Positions 18,738 through 31,908 of a stretch of DNA of 64,000 nt are shown here, piece after piece. The notes beneath the pieces are model-generated. The model searched no databases, was not told the origin of the DNA, and saw only the letters and a program-made list of their open reading frames with translations. Both the position numbers and the translations under genes were made by a program. Origin of the DNA: Dactylorhiza incarnata. Its lineage: Eukaryota > Streptophyta > Magnoliopsida > Asparagales > Orchidaceae. Within the stretch, counting starts at the first letter, position 1. Each line of letters starts with the position of its first letter. The stretch lies in assembly GCA_033032865.1 (NCBI GenBank), contig JAWHQI010000185.1, forward strand, positions 4,650,001 through 4,714,000, given 5' to 3'.

Positions 18738-21700
18738 GAATCCAACATCAAAGAAAATCATAAACTTACTAAAAAATTAATTTCCCTTGAAAAGAGAAAT
18801 GTTTCATGCCAAGAGTGTGAGCACTCCTTATGTAAGGCAAAAGAACTTGAAGTTTCTCTTTCTAAAGCCCTCTCACAAATCAAAACTATTGCAAAAGAAA
18901 AGGGGGACGTAGAGATTAAACTAAAAACCTCTCTTACAAATTGAAAATAACAAAAAGGGCTTTGAAAATAAATGTGTTATGATTGTACAAGAAAATACAT
19001 CTCTTAAAAATCAAAATCATGATCTCAATATGGCCATAAAAAAATTCGGAATAGGTCAAAAATCCTTGGATATGATTTTTGGAAACCAATGTTATGGTTC
19101 TTGAAAGTTTGGGATCGGATATCAAAGTGAGCCCTACCGCCCGGCACTAGCAACTAACGTCGGCGGTAGCTCAACAGTTAAAAAATCTCCTATTTTTTTC
19201 TAATGTTCAAACATCATCCAACAAGATCAATGTAGAATTTCAGAAAAGGGTCTCAACCCTCATAATTTTGTGTGCAAATTGTCTTAAGTTTGGACACACA
19301 TCTAGCTCTTGTAGGAATATAAAACAATGATCGTTAAAACAAATTTGGGTACCTAAGAAATCCACTTACTCTATGGGTGGTACCTCTTGGGTATCCAGAT
19401 CTTTACTCTCGCATTCTTTCTAGATTTGCAGGAAGGCTAAGGAAACAGAGGACGTGTGGTACTTGGACTCAGGCTGCTCAAAGAACATGACGAGCAACAA
19501 AGCAAAGTTCCATATCCTAGAAAAGAAGAAAGGAGGGATCGTAACGTTTGGTGATAATGGTAAAGGAAGGATCATGGGAGTAGGTACAGTGGGTAACAAA
19601 TCCTTTCTTTTCTCAAATGTTCTTTATGTAAAAGGATTAAAACATAACTTAATATTTATAAGCCAATTGTGTGATAAAGGATTAGATGTATTATTTGAAT
19701 CATCCACTAATCTTTGCAAAATATTTAATCCTATACAAAAGATGTTTTACTAACTGCACCTAGAATTCACAACGCTTATATAGTTTCATTTCATGATCTT
19801 TCCAAATCATCAATAAAATGATTTATAACTAAAAAATGATGAGTTAGAACTATGGCATAGACGTTTAGGTCACGCTAGTACAAAGCTCATTTTAAAACTA
19901 GCCAAAAAAGAATTGATTAGAGGATTGCCTAAATTGAATGGAAACTTGTCTTCACTATGTTCTCCATGTCAAAAAGGAAAATTTACAAAATCATCTTTTA
20001 AAAGCAAAAACAAAATCTCTACTTCAAAACCATTGCAATTAATTCATATGGATCTCTTTGGTCCCGTTAGCACCGCAAGTATTGGTGGTAGAATATATAC
20101 TTTCATTCTAATTGATGATTTCTCAAGATATTGTTGGACTTTATTTCTCTCTTCCAAATCTGATGCATTTTGCGAATTCTCAAAATTATGTACTCGTATT
20201 AAAAATAAAATGCATTCGCTCAGATCATGGAGGAGAATTTGAAAATGAAAGTTTTAAATCTTTTTGTGAAATGTTAGGTATTAAATGAATTCCCTGCTCC
20301 ACGCACACCTCAATAAAACGGTGTTGTAGAAAGAAAGAATGGGACAATCCAAGAACTAGCACGTACTATGCTATCTGAATATAAATTACCTAAGTACTTT
20401 TGGGCCGAAGCTGTAAGCACATCATGTTATGTAATGAATAGAGTCATGCTTCGCCCATCTCTAAATCTCACACTGTATGAACTATATTATCAAAAGAAAC
20501 CTAACGTATCATATTTTAAAATATTTGGTTGTAAATGTTTTATTCTTAATACAAAAGTATCTTTAGGAAAATTTTATGAAAAATGTGATGAAGGGATATT
20601 TCTTGGATACTCTTCAACTAGTAAAGCCTATAGAATATTTAACAAAAGATCGAGTAAGGTTGAAGAGTCTATTAATGTTAAATTTGATGAATTTATTCCG
20701 TGTGCAGAAAGACTTCCTACAGGTACTTATGATGAACCTTTGCCATCTTTGGAGCACGACGAAGAGGAACCTTCTAAAGAAGAGGAGGAGAAGGCCAAAG
20801 AAGATGAATATGTGCCCCCAAGCATCTTAAACTTCTCAAAAAATAATCCAAAAGAGCTAGTCACTGGGGAACCTTCTAGTGGGGTAAGAACTCGATCTTA
20901 TCTTCATGAATGTTTTCAAATATTTGCTTCATTTCCGAAATTGAACTTAAAACGTTTCAACCGCTTTAAATGACGAATTTTGGTTTTTGGCTATGAATGA
21001 AGAGTTAGATCAATTTGAAAGAAATAAAGTTTGGAATCTAGTAGAACGCCCATCTAATCATCACGTTGTTGGTGTAAAATGGATCTTTAAAAATAAATTA
21101 GATGGTGAATCTTGGATTACAAGAAATAAAGCTCGCTTAGTCGGTCAAGGTTTTTCTCAAATCGAGGGGGTAGATTTTGAAGAAACTTTGGCACCCGTTG
21201 CTCACTTAGAATCTATATGAATATTTTTGGCATTTGCGAGTTTTCAAAAGATAAAATTATTTCAAATGGATGTTAAAAGTGTTTTCTAAAACAGGTTTAT
21301 AAAAGAAGAAGTTTATGTAGAACAACCCCCCGGTTTTATAAATGAAAAATTTCCGAATCATGTTTACAAATTAGAAAAAACGCTTTATGGCTTAAAACAA
21401 GCGCCCCGTGCATGGTATGATAGACTTGCATCGTTTTTATTAAAGCATGGTTATGGTATGGGAAGTGCCGACAACACACTCTTCATTATTCATAATGATT
21501 TAATTATCTTACAAATATATGTTGATGATATAATTTTTGGAGCCACTAATGAAGAGTTGTGTAATGAAATAGTCTTAGTAATGAAAAATGAATTTGAAAT
21601 GAGTCTTGTAGGAGAACTATTGTATTTTCTTAGTTTTCAAATTTCACAATGAAATGATGGTATCTTTATTTGCCAAACTAAATACTACTCAAGAGATCTT

Positions 21701-22697
21701 CTTTTCTTTGATAGTTCTTGTGGTGGATGATTTTTGCGTGGATTTTCGAAGCTTTAATTATCACGGTAGTTTTATAATAGATATGTGGTTTTCGTTTGGT
21801 TTTCCGATAAATCTCGAGAGGATTGGCGACCCTCGTTCTTTTTCTAGTTGGGATAGATCCTACCACTTTCGAATCGTGCTTTATTTTTTGGTGGATCTGT
21901 TTTGGTACAACTCCAAGCTCGTCGGAATCAATATTATTCCTTTTAGCCGGAGCGGATTTTGACCTATAGTCATTCTCCGAACCAAGTGCGGTGTGGCTAC
22001 CCGCACGTTAGCGCGAAAGATAAATAAAAATAATTGTAACGGTTGCGATTCGTTAGCGTGTGGTAAAGAGGGCGTAGAGCGTAGCGAGAGACGTTGTTGC
22101 ATCGTCCGTGTAGGATCGATTTGGTCGGCCTACATCAAAATCTCATTTAAAAGCGGTAAAACGTATTTTTCGTTATCTATTAGGGTCATCTAATTTAGGA
22201 TTATGGTACCCACATAATGATTCATTTACACTTCACGGTTATTCCAATTTGGATTACGTCGGTTGTTCACTAGCAAAAAAACACTAGCGGTACTTGTCAC
22301 TATTTAGGACCCTCATTAGTTGCATGGTCTAGTAGGAAACAATCTTCGGTTGCACTCTCCACCACGGAGGCAAAATACATCGCACTTGTTAGTTATTGTG
22401 CACAAGCGTTATGGATGAGCCAAACTCTAGAGGATTTTGGATTCCATCTCAAAAACATTGATCTTAAATGTGACAACAAATGTGCCATAGACCTTACAAA
22501 TAATCTCGTACACCACTCTAGATCCAAACACATAGATGTTCGCCATCATTTCATTAGGGATCCATTAAGAAAGAGAATGTAAAAGTAAGTTTCATTGGTA
22601 CAGACTCTCAACTCGCTGACATATTTACTAAACCTCTTCCCAATGCAAGATTTCAATTATTACGACTTGAGCTAGGGGTCCTAGATCTTTCGAGTTA
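18738..22697 (+). pseudogene. pol: Copia gag-pol remnant of D2
   Basis: In order: the gag coiled coil (about 18745-19010); a second knuckle CANCLKFGHTSSSC near 19271; protease with WYLDSGCSKNMTSNKAKF at 19454; the pre-integrase region; integrase (HMDLFGPVSTASIGG near 20047, then WAEAVSTSCYVMNRVM); RT ([14 protein letters not shown] at about 21065, YVDDIIFGATNEELC at about 21520); and RNase H from 22137. Stops and frameshifts are frequent. In RNase H the usual GYSDSDNAG reads GYSNLDYVG and TEAEY reads TEAKY, so catalytic residues are probably lost. The segment 21690-22135 is foreign. Confidence 0.88.
21690..22135. other. Foreign segment replacing the start of RNase H in D2
   Basis: RT homology stops near 21685 and RNase H homology resumes near 22137 (TCTCATTTAAAAGCGGTAAA, also in J). 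The 450 bases between do not match J and are richer in CG dinucleotides. They replace about 240 bases of the intact gene. No ORF or terminal repeats identify the source. Confidence 0.5.
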
Positions 22698-24739
22698 AAA
22701 CACATTCATAAACGCATTTATGCAATTTTTAACCATCTAAAAAATTTCCTACAATTCTAAAATTTCTGCATGAAACTACTATTGAGAAACTTAATCAAGA
22801 TCAACAATTAAAATTTTCAAAATCATCAAAAATCATGTACTGTTTCCCGCGCTAGCGCTAACGCCGGCGCTAGTGCACCTATCTATTTTTCTGTATTTTT
22901 AAAATTTTGAAAAATTCTTAAAAATATATTAATCTATATGTACTATTTATTTTTGCACTTCTGACTTTATTTCATTTTTGAAAAATCCAAATACAAAATT
23001 ACAAAAATGTTTCTTTAACTCCTTTTTCTTTGTTCATTTGTGTAAATTCTATTTCTAAATGCAAAAATCAAATACAAAAATATAAAACATCAAAATTATA
23101 AAAAAAAACATTATGGACTTTATTGTGAAAAACAAGCATGTTTGAAACTATCTTTAGAACTTCTACAATGTTGAAATTCATTTTTTTCAAACTCTCTTGA
23201 ACAATGTTTTTATCATGCTTTGATCATATGTGCATCAATTATATTGAAAAGTAGTGTAGAACCTTGCTTAGCATGCCTCTAAGTATGAGTAAATGTTTTA
23301 TGGTTGATAATGATATTTCTTCACTCACTTTTTGGCTAAGTCTACTTATGTTTTTAATCTAAAGATGCTTGCTTGTGTATTGTAATTGTATAATAAATTA
23401 AATTTGCACAAGTATCTTACCTACACTACATTTATTTGCACTATTAAATATAAAGAAAAGTGGTTGTACTTTCAAAATTCAATTGGTTTGCAAAACAAGT
23501 GTAATCAGAGAACTTTATACCAAAAAATCCTAAAATAAACTAACAAAGATAACTCCACCAAACACTACTTGAACCTCCTGATAAGTCTTAATAAGCATTG
23601 TGAGGTTGAGCACCTTGGAAAGATTTGTAAAGTGTCTTGTGCAAACCATCATTTTTTGTAAAAAAACCACTTATTCTTATGTACACCGGATCAAAAAAAT
23701 GACATTGAAAAATAAATTATGTGATCCCCCCAAGCACTACTTTGCACCCTGATAAGTCTTAATGAGCATTGTGTGTGCAAAGCACCTTGGTAGTTGTACA
23801 TTTTTTTGTGCATAAAAAGTGTGTGGAAGTAATCTTATTTATGTTTTATTGTGCACTTTACTCTGCATTTGTCTTGTATTTTTGATTATAACATTTGTTT
23901 ACTCTTTTCAAAATACACTTATGTGCACATCATTATCTTTCATAACACTTCTTCTCATGAGTATTGGATCATAATGCAAAAATTCTATACTCTCTTTATA
24001 TATGAAATGCACTAGATAACCTAGCATGCTCTCTACAATGTTTGGTATGTTTTGAATTTATGAATTGGAATAACATTGTAATAATCTCTTTTTACATCTC
24101 TTCCATGCTTGGTATGTTTTGAATTTATGCTTGATTTATAAAATATCTTTTTTCATTGGACCTTCACTCACATTTTTTTAAAAACATCATATCTTACAAA
24201 AAGATGTTTGTTGTATTTATATAAGTCTTCCGCAACATTACGTTTACCTTGTGTTCTTTTCATGCTTATCTCAAGTCTTTCCAACTCAAAATTGTTTTCC
24301 AAATGGTTGACTTCCATGGTAAATGTTATATTATTTAAAGCTAAAAACTTTGATTTATTTCTATGAAAATTATCCTAAAACTCCTTATCATTTCCTTCTC
24401 TCTTAAAGCTCGATCACGCCTTTAACCTCTAATCAAAACTTTTATGTGTTTTGCTTCCTTACCCACTTTTGCTAATAACAAAAGGGGGAGATCTAACATG
24501 ATAAATAAAATCTGCTATCAAAATAAAAAAACTAACATGATTAATTAAGATGACAGCTTACATATTAGGGGAGCATTCATTTAGGGGGAGCATGTATTTA
24601 GGGGGAGCAATTCTAAAGTTCTAAATTCAATAAGTATCCTAAGTCATCACTCACACACACACAAGTAGGTTTCATCATGCTTATATATTAATGCTTTAAT
24701 TTATCATTAATGGATTTGTTATTATCAAAACGGGGAGTT
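22698..24739 (+). other. Long non-coding 3' spacer of D2
   Basis: It is the homologue of the D1 and J spacers, without a conserved ORF. It holds a GCGCTAGCGCTAACGCCGG palindrome at about 22848, the 61-nt stem-loops at 23558-23618 and 23730-23790, and several purine boxes (GGGGGAG at about 24482, 24575, 24591 and 24603) before the terminal, slightly mutated tract CAAAACGGGGAGTT next to the LTR. Confidence 0.75.
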
Positions 24740-25830
24740 TGTTGGAATATGGTCTTTCGCATCTCCTAGGTCTGAGAATAACAAATCCTATGTGTATTTG
24801 AGCTTGTGTGTTCAAGTGTGCAGGAAATAAATTTCATATGACTCAAGGATAACAAAGGATGGTTGCCCCCAAACTTGAGCCAACAAATCCAACATGCTCA
24901 CTAGCGCCGGCGGTAGTACCTAGCGCCTGGCGCTAGCGAAGATTAGCACAATTCTTGGAGCACATTTAGAACGAGCTAGTGCCTGGTGGTAGCAGATAGC
25001 GCAGGCGGTGGCGCGGAGCACATAAGGCAAGACGGAAATGTTTCCTCGGATTGAAGATTCTCCCATGTAGAATAATGCCTAATCCGGGATAGCGTCGGCG
25101 GTAGCGCTAGCGCAGGAGCTAGCGGTGAGGCTATAAATAGGACCCCTCTTCTCTCGTTTCATACAACCATCAAAGAGAGAGATTGAGTGCTAGAATTCCA
25201 GAGCCTAATTTGGCCGAAAGTTGATGTCCTAACAAACCTCTGCGAATTTCTGATGGAGAATCTCTTCACGCCAGATCCAAACGACGTCCGCTTCTACAAC
25301 GTTTATTCTACAACGGATCTTTGTCTCCAAATTCAGAAGTTCTTCAAGAGGGAGTTTTTGTTATTATTATTTCTTATTTCTTGTAAACCGTTAGAGAATT
25401 CACCTCGTGCTGGCGACTAGGTCTGGGTAGGACTTAGGGCAGAAATTCACCTCGTGTTGGCGACTGGATCTAGGTTTGGTCTAGGGGGTGCTCAAGGCCA
25501 TATCCGGGTTTGGATTAGCTAGAGCGGCTTGAGGCCAAATCTGGGGAAGGATAGGCTAGGGCCACTGGTTCGTGGGGATGCGAGTCAGGATAGAAAACAA
25601 AAAGTGTTTATTATTATTCGCCACCGGTTTCTAGCGTTATAGAAATCAACTTTTGTAAAAACTTATTTCATATTAATAAAGCATGTCTCTACTTTATTTC
25701 AATTGTTTTCTTTGATTTCTCACCTTCTTAATCATGCATCATTTCAAAGATAATCAAAATATAACATAAGTTTTGAAAACCCGTATTCACCTCCCCCCCC
25801 CCCCCCTCTAGGGCGCCTACCGATCCAACA
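24740..25830 (+). repeat. 3' LTR of D2
   Basis: It is 1091 bp, TGTTGGAATATGG to ACCGATCCAACA, with TATA box CTATAAATAG at 25131-25140, the CTAGCGCC-type array at 24900-25130 and 14 C at 25793-25806. It is more diverged from the LTRs of D1, E and J than those are from each other. Confidence 0.9.
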
Positions 25831-28800
25831 ACTGGAACAAGAAGCCTTCTGACAGAGTATGTCCCATTGAAAAATGGACCAAAACTCATCTTTGGAGGTT
25901 CAGACAGAGGGTTTAAAAATAGCTATTGTATGATTTCCAATGGCATAGTCTTCTTCACAAAAGTGGCTTTTCTAGAGGGGTTGCAACACAACTTCATAAG
26001 CATAAGTCAACTATGTGACTTAGGCTGTGTGATTGAATTCCACAAGGATAAGTGCCTTATCAAAAAGTCAGTTGACTTTGAGACAATCCTCTCAGGCACT
26101 AGTAGTGGAAATGTTTATTGTTTAAATTTTATTTGTTAAACTTGATCCATGCCTATTTGTCTTATAGCTAATGAGAAAGAATCTCTTTGTGTACAATGGC
26201 ACAAGAGATTAGCTCATGTTATCTACAACACTGTTCGTAAGCTATTCTCTGAAAATCTAATTAGAGATGGACCTAATCTAAAATGCATTTAAGATGGTCC
26301 ACGTCTTGCTTGTCAGATGGGCATGCAAAATAGGACAACCTTTAAAGGCATTACTCTCAAGGATTCTATAAGGTGCTTCTTTTTACTACACATGGATCTT
26401 TTTGGTCCAATGCCAATTCAATGTTTAGGAGGGAAGTTATATACTTTTGTGATAGTTGATGATCACTCTAGATTCACATGGGTCTTCTTTCTCAAAAAGA
26501 CGTTAGATACTCTTGAAATCTTAATGACATTTGTCAAGTCTATCCAGAATGAGATGGAATGTTCAGTGGTCAAAATGAGAAGTGGCCATGGAAGAAAATT
26601 CCAATCTGGTGCTATGATAAATTTATGTCAAGAATAAGGTATCTCTCAAGAATTCTCTTCTCCTAGAACCCCACAACAGAATGGGGTGGCTGAGAGAAAG
26701 AATAGGACCCTTATTAAGGCTGATAGAATAATGTTGGGTGACTCCTCAATGCCAGAATAGTTTTGGGTTGAGGCTGTCCAAACAGCATGTCATGTGCTGA
26801 ATAGCGTAAATATCACAAAAAATCACAAGAAAACTCCCTATGAACTGTTGAAGGGAAGAAAACCCAATGTATCGTATTTTAGAATCTTTGGGAGCAACTG
26901 TTTCATTTTAAATAATGGTAAATCTTATTTAACTAAGTTTGTAGAGAAAAGTAGTGAGGGTATTCGTATTGGATACAACTCCCATAGCAGAGCATATAAG
27001 GTGTTCAATAAGAATACTAAAGTAGTAGAAGAGTTAACACATGTTGTATTTAATGAGACTAGCATGATCTACAAGGGCTGGTCTAGTTCTTCTAATGTTC
27101 CAAGTACTGAACTAAAAATGAAAGAGTTGTCTATAGAGGACAAGCCATCTGCCAATGAGATCACCTCACCTGATGCAATTGTCAGAGAACAAGGACAATC
27201 ATCAAGTGAAACTCAAGTTGCGGGTGAAGAAGAACAACATGAAGTTCAAAATGTTGAACAAGAAGCTGGAGGTGGTGCACAGGGAATTGTAGAAAAGCTG
27301 TCAATTGCTATCTGACACCTGAGAGACCATCCCAAAAACTTGATCATTGGAGATGCAAGCCATGGAGTCACAACTAGGAGCAAAACTCACAATGAAGCAT
27401 TATTCCTAATCATCCTCCCCCAGGTAGAGCCAAACACATTTAAAGAGGCAAATGGAGACCCATTCTGGATAATGGCCATGCAGGAAGAACTGAATCAGTT
27501 CAAAAGATGCAAGGTGTGAAAGTTGGTTCCAAGACCCAAAGGACAGAACATAATGGAATAAAATGGGTCTACAGGAACAAGATGGATGAGAATGTAGTAA
27601 CTGTGAAGAGCAAGGCAAGAGTTGTAGCAAAAGGCTATAGACAAGAAGAAGGCATTGATTTTGATCATACTTTTGCACCAATGGCAAGGCTAGAAGCCAT
27701 CAGATTATTCCTTGCATATACTGCCCACAAAGGTTTCAAGGTCTACCAAATGGATGAGAAGTCAGCCTTCCTGAATGGTGACCTAAAGGAATAAGTATAT
27801 GTAGAATAACCATCAGGTTTTGTCAATTCAACCTTTCTTGATTATGTGTACTATCTTAGAAAAGCTTTATATGGTTTAAAACAAGCCTCAAGGGCTTGGT
27901 ATGAACCTTTGTCTACCTTCCTTCTTAAGAATGAATTCTCAAGGGGGAGGATATAAAAAACATTGTTCTGAAGGGAAGTGAAGGGCAAGACTCTCTTAGT
28001 CCAAATATATGTTGACGACATCATATTTGGGTCTACAGAAGATAACCTTTGCGAGAGTTTTGCTAACCTGATGCAAAGGGAATTTGAAATGTGCAGTGTG
28101 GGAGAGCTTAAGTATTTCTTAGGCCTCCAGGTGAAACAATCTGAAGATGGAATATTCATCTCCGGGACTAAGTTCACCAAGAAAACTCATTCAGTTAGTT
28201 AAGAAATTTGGAATGGAGAGTGCCTCCACCATGAAAACTCATATGGGGTCAAATATATCCCTTGACAAGGATAAGAAAGGAAAACCATTTGTTAAGACCT
28301 TGTATAGGTGTATAATTGGCTCTCTTCTCTATTTAACTGCAAATAGACCTGATATCATGTATGCTACATGTGTATGTGCTAGGTACCAGGCTTACCCCAA
28401 GGAATTTCATTACTCAGCTGCAAAGAGTATTTTGATATACCTTAAGGTCACACCACTTCTTGGCCTATGGTACCCTAGTAATAATGATTTTGAACTAACA
28501 AGGTATTCAGATGAGATTTTGCAGGCTGTAAAGAGGACAGGAAAAGTACCTCAGGGACATGGCAATTTCTTGGGAGAATACTAATATCGTAGAGTAGCAA
28601 GAAGCAAACCAGTGTTGATATTTCAATAGCAGAATCAGAATACATATCAGCAGGAAGTTGTTGTGCACAATTGCTATGGATCCAACATCAACTTTAGGAT
28701 TGCAATTTTTAACTAAATAAAACTCCTATATTTTGTGATTCATCTAGTGTAATTTCAATTGCTGAGAATCATGTATCACACAATAGGACTAAGCACATTA

Positions 28801-28963
28801 AAATTAGGTATCACTTCATCAGAGAACATGTTGAGAAGGAAGATGTCTACCTTGAGTTTGTCCCCACTAACAAACAAGTGGCAGATATCTTCACTAAACC
28901 TCTGGATGGAGGAAAGTTAAATTTCTTCAAAATTGAGCTTGACATGCTCAATTTAGAATAACT
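25831..28963 (+). pseudogene. pol: Element M: decayed copia pol
   Basis: It begins inside the protease region (KNGPKLIFGGSDRGFK) directly after the LTR of D2. Next come the pre-integrase part (SISQLCDLGCVIEFHKDKC), integrase (HMDLFGPMPIQCLGGK, TPQQNGVAERKNRT, SYFRIFGSNCFILNNG), RT ([39 protein letters not shown]) and RNase H, ending QVADIFTKPLDGG near 28900. In-frame stops are numerous (for example near 26290, 26636, 26758 and 27792). It is a close relative of H, not of D or J. Its gag and 5' LTR are missing. Confidence 0.88.
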
Positions 28964-29588
28964 TATGTTGAGTTGTCCTTATTTTTCAATTATTGTTACA
29001 ATTTTCTCCTAATAGGTGTTAGGTTACTAACAAAGCATGCATGTTGTCACTGAGACAGCTGAGAGTGACTTACAAAAGAGGTGTACATACTATTTGTGCA
29101 TAACAGAAATCAAAGACCATGTCATTTTGTTCACACAATGATATCTTCATGGTCTCTATCTTGTGGAAGTAGACAAGTCGATACAGCTTAGCTCTCCTTC
29201 AAGTGTCAAATAAATGGCTCCAATGGGAGAAAGATATCTCAATGAAGGCAGTGAAGTGATGATGCTACGAGTGAGGGGGAGCATGACACTAAGCCTCCTA
29301 CTCAAGTAGTAGAGGTGATAAATAAAATCACTGAGGTTAAGGATGCTACCCACACTAGGTTAGCCATCCAAAAGGGTCTATCTGAAGATCCTGAGGAGAT
29401 AAGACAAGAAAAGTATGATGTTAGCTCATGCAGGGAATTGATAAATACAGAAGGACAAGATTCTAAGACTTCAAATCAATCTGCAGAAGGACCTATCTGA
29501 AGAAGTCCTAAAGGGGGAGAGATCAATGCATGCTGGACCTCTAATTCTATAAGGGAAGCAATAAACCTTCCCCCTATTTATTATGATG
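28964..29588 (+). other. 3' untranslated tail of M
   Basis: No gene. It is the non-coding stretch after RNase H, with a purine tract AAAGGGGGAGAGA near 29510-29522 followed by TGCATGC, which may mark the first bases of a 3' LTR. It ends at a TGTAAGATCCC sequence at 29589. Confidence 0.5.
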
Positions 29589-31799
29589 TGTAAGATCCCT
29601 CTCCCACACCTGAAGAGTTCCTGGATCTTATACCCAGAACCGCCACCATACGGTGACACTAACACCCGAGTTAGTCGCCTCCGAAAGATGCCGATCCTGT
29701 CGGCAAGAACGATCATCCAGGCCAACAAGAGATAAGAAGTAAACTAAGTAAAATAAACCAAGTCCACAATCACACATATCTGTATATATATTAAATGAAT
29801 ATAGGTCTAACAATGAGTACAATAAATGAAAGAGAGTAAGGGCTTATGCCAGGTACATGTCCAAAATAAAGTAAAACAACTCTCTCACTCTATATTTATG
29901 CGGAAGCTATCAAACTCTTGTCAATTTGTCGTTAAGTACTGGTGTTGCGCAAAAATTACTCCTCAATTCATGTCATCACGTCCTGCTGGTTGTACTGCTA
30001 CTCCAGCTCCTTGGAATCCTACGGTCACAACTGACCGTTAGTCATAAAGACTAAGCGAATTCTGTCCTCGCCTCTCCCCGTGACTTCTAGGCACCATAGG
30101 GGAGGACGAAGCGGAGGACAACAAGGGGTAAAAACAAGTAGGTGACAAGTGGCAAGAATAGCGAGGTATATATACTAAACAAGTATTTAAAATGGTTCTA
30201 TGCTAGCACAAGTATGGTATATAAGCATTAAAATAAAAAGTAGTACAAAAGGAGTACATATAGTAATAAGGAAGAGCAACTACGGAATTAACCTTAACAT
30301 ATATGGATGCCCATACAAACATATAAGTTATGGGTTCTAACACTAAGGTAAAATTATCGTATAAAATAGCACATACTAGTTTATACGATAGGATCTTGTT
30401 TATGCATTGATATTATGCTATGCAATGTAATGCAATGATGCAACTCACCCACTCATGTATGTACGTACAGACCAGGTTAGTTCCTTCTGTTCGATTGTAA
30501 CAACTCAGGTACCCGGTTGAGGCAAACAGGGCAGTGGATTGGGCATGTCCACTTCTAAGCTAATGCCACACATCTCCCAGCCTAGACCACTTGTACGCCC
30601 CTAAGAACACATAGGGTATCCACGTACTATCTGGTTAGCACCACCTCTATATGAAACACTGATCCCTCAGCTCGCAGGACACCCCAGTCCTTGCTTATAT
30701 TACGAAGCCTACTGCTCGCAGGACTTAACCCAACCTTTTTAGATAATACCGAGCCTACCGCTCATAGGACTATCTAGTCCTTCTTAGACAATATTAAGCC
30801 TACTGCTCGCAGGACTATCTAGTCCTTCTTAGACAATACCGAGCCTACCGCTCGTAGGAATACCTAGACCTTGTACCATTCCGTCCCATATTTGGGATGA
30901 GGTTTACATTATCAAATTCTCCTACTTAAACTACTCTTGTTTACCGTTTAGTTATGCTTAGAAGTTTAGGGTGAATCCTGGACTTCCCGAGGGTGTTGAA
31001 TCCGAAAATGTGCCTCCGCGATCGACACTAGAGAAGCGAGGGAAAACGGAGGTTGCGGACTGTCAGTTACGATTGAGTAGAGAAAATTAGACCGCTGGCA
31101 GCGGTTGAGCCGGACTTCGTCCATCACGGCAAATGCCACTCCTGTGATGGGCTTTCCTTTGATTTCAGAAAAGAGATTACAGCGGGTTACAAGACCAGGA
31201 AAGCAGGAAGCTGACCGGTCCGACAAGTCGCCAGATAGTGAACTCAAGACCGCGACTCTAACAAGCGAGCTCCAGGATTCGAATGTGCGTGCCTTGGGAA
31301 TGTCGCTGCCCCCTTTTTATAGGCTTGGGGGCCTGCCCAAATTGGCAGGGATAAATTTACCGCCTGCCTGGATACAGGAGAATCGGGTAGGAGGTGACGG
31401 AATTCAGAAAGGAAAAAAGAAACAAGCCGTGCGGCTTGGCGACTTGAGCATCCGATCTGTACTGGCCGAGCTCGAAGTGCGATGCGGTCAAGATGATGAA
31501 GCAACTCGAGCGGCCTTTGTCTTGAGACCATGGCTTGCCTTCTGGAGTGAGCCTTGGCAGTCTTTAATCCTGAGGGCATTCTGGATACTTTCAGACCGCT
31601 CGACTTGGTTCATGCTGGGCGGAGAAACCCATTGGTTCTGGAGCTGGGCGACTTGACTCATCAAACCGCCTGGTCTAAGAGAGGTATTATTTGGGTAGCG
31701 GACTTCTGGGTAAACATAATCCCCGCAAATTTTCAAGTCTCGGGGAAATTTCGAAAATATTAGTTCTAGCCGGAGACCGCACCCGGTTTGTTCTGGAGT
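29589..31799. other. Unassigned repeat-rich region
   Basis: No credible gene. It starts TGTAAGATCCCTCTCCC and has a 45-bp tandem repeat at 30704-30885. A minus-strand TATA-like CCTATAAAAAGGG is at about 31309-31321, with CCTGCC/GGCAGG inverted sequence beside it (31331-31350). These are LTR-like traits, but no ends, PBS or second copy can be matched. ORFs at 31105-31656 and on its complement lack any recognisable domain. Confidence 0.4.
30704..30885. repeat. 45-bp tandem repeat
   Basis: Units begin at about 30704 (imperfect), 30751, 30796 and 30841 with (G/A)AGCCTAC(C/T)GCTC and contain GGACTATCTAGTCCTTCTTA. A more degenerate unit lies near 30669. Confidence 0.75.
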
Positions 31800-31807
31800 C
31801 TATAAGA
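31800..31807 (+). promoter_or_regulatory. Candidate TATA box of the first transposon-related gene
   Basis: CTATAAGA lies about 105 bases before the ATG at 31909. The upstream gene-poor region and the same arrangement in front of the second gene (34257) support it, but it is a short motif. Confidence 0.4.
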
Positions 31808-31908
31808 AAGCCTGAGAGCTCTCCATTCTACATAACTTCTTCAAAATCATAGGGCACTACTCGCCGCTTGCGGTTAAGACTTTGAAAACCGGTAACTTCT
31901 TGGTTAAA

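Larger units (their letters stand above)
18738..25830 (+). mobile_element. Element D2: copia element without 5' end
   Basis: The order is the gag coiled coil, second knuckle, protease, integrase, RT, RNase H, 3' spacer and 3' LTR, all decayed. The LTR is visibly diverged from that of D1 and there is no matching 5-bp duplication (CATAG before 13958, ACTGG after 25830). D1 and D2 are therefore better read as two elements fused than as one insertion. Confidence 0.75.

Noticed and set aside
13958..25830. D1 and D2 as one complete copia element
   Set aside because: No matching target duplication, diverged LTRs, and a duplicated 3' spacer with an internal junction at 18737.
31244..31579. Ordinary host gene in the 29.6-37.9 kb region
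   Set aside because: The two real coding signals there (31909-33867 and 34301-36162) resemble transposon-related proteins and carry stops and frameshifts; no host-gene family was recognised.
31105..31656. 183-codon ORF on plus, with one on the complement
   Set aside because: No recognisable domain; both strands are open because of GC-rich composition near a TATA-like box.
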